From positions 1 to 5,401 of the forward strand of contig CAJFUT010000067.1 of assembly GCA_904420255.1 (NCBI GenBank): a DNA stretch of 5,401 nucleotides, read 5' to 3'. Source of the stretch: an uncultured Angelakisella sp. Lineage in GTDB: Bacteria; Bacillota; Clostridia; Oscillospirales; Ruminococcaceae. The number at the start of each line of letters is the position of its first letter. The stretch's first letter is position 1. Positions 5,085 through 5,401 of this stretch are shown here, piece by piece. The notes beneath the pieces are model-generated. The model searched no databases. It had not been told where the DNA came from and worked only from the letters and a program-made list of their open reading frames with translations. A program made the translations under genes and the position numbers.

Positions 5085-5401
5085 ATGGCCATCAAAGCAT
5101 ACAAGCCCACGACACCCGGCCGCCGCGGCATGACCGTGACCGACTACTCCGGGCTGTCCAAGGTGGCGCCGGAAAAGAGCCTTCTTCAGCCCCTGAAGAA
5201 GAACGCCGGCCGCAACAACACCGGCCGCATCACCGTCCGCCATCACGGCGGCGGCAACCGTCAGAAATACCGCATCATCGACTTCAAGCGGGACAAGACC
5301 GATATGCCCGCCAAGGTCCTCACCCTGGAATACGACCCCAACCGCAGCGCCCACATCGCCCTGGTCCAGTATGAGGACGGGGAGAAGCGGTACATCGTGG
5401 C
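5085..5401 (+). CDS. rplB: 50S ribosomal protein L2 (uL2), N-terminal part, cut by window end
   Basis: uL2 is one of the largest and most conserved 50S proteins, binding 23S rRNA near the peptidyl transferase centre and needed for subunit joining. Only the first 105 complete codons are present, of about 275 expected. They show [18 protein letters not shown] (1-18), [29 protein letters not shown] and [11 protein letters not shown], then [19 protein letters not shown] and GEKRYIV, which is diagnostic for L2. The ATG at 5085 follows AAGGAG (5067-5072) at a 12-base spacing, slightly long. The gene lacks the usual short spacing from rplW, so its expression may depend on the structured gap upstream. 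The open end is the window boundary, not a truncation. Confidence 0.97.
   Translation, partial: MAIKAYKPTTPGRRGMTVTDYSGLSKVAPEKSLLQPLKKNAGRNNTGRITVRHHGGGNRQKYRIIDFKRDKTDMPAKVLTLEYDPNRSAHIALVQYEDGEKRYIV

Noticed and set aside
4756..5133. Plus-strand open frame across the repeats into rplB
   Set aside because: No ribosome binding site precedes it, its content is the repeated hairpin sequence, and it runs out of frame into the start of rplB. The repeat stays open in several frames because its period is a multiple of three.

Overview
This window is a GC-rich (mostly G or C at third codon positions) chromosomal segment from a spore-forming member of the Firmicutes, most likely class Clostridia and plausibly the Oscillospiraceae/Ruminococcaceae side. 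The reasons are a complete spoIIP gene, strong AGGAGG-type ribosome binding sites, a GTG-started rpsJ, and ribosomal proteins of clostridial type in the order rpsJ-rplC-rplD-rplW-rplB. The genus is inference.

Layout. Positions 1-402 hold no convincing protein gene; they contain GC-rich hairpins, a perfect inverted repeat and repeated GCGCAGC motifs. A 28-codon hydrophobic small ORF with a good ribosome binding site (409-495) follows and runs into a strong intrinsic terminator (506-534). Next come spoIIP (611-1783), the peptidoglycan hydrolase of engulfment, and a small membrane-anchored protein of unknown function (1800-2153) whose last ~18 codons differ in composition from the rest. A 216-base spacer (2154-2369) contains hairpins and four A-tracts spaced about one helical turn apart. 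These sit directly against an extended -10 promoter (2370-2398) that should drive the S10 ribosomal protein operon.

The operon starts with a leader of about 340 nt rich in hairpins and with alternative pairings. It is followed by rpsJ (uS10), rplC (uL3), rplD (uL4), rplW (uL23, overlapping rplD by ATGA) and the first 105 codons of rplB (uL2), cut by the window end. These proteins assemble into the 30S (uS10) and 50S (the others) subunits and are normally co-transcribed.

The most unusual point is the rplW-rplB junction. Here it is a 385-base gap packed with about nine hairpins, including a 65-bp sequence present twice at a period of 111 bp with two mismatches. The other points worth attention are the phased A-tracts at the operon promoter, the structured rpsJ leader, a hairpin in the rpsJ-rplC spacer, and the abrupt composition change at the end of the gene after spoIIP. 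I see no CRISPR array, tRNA, rRNA, transposase or phage gene. I do not see evidence of a wholly new multi-gene system.
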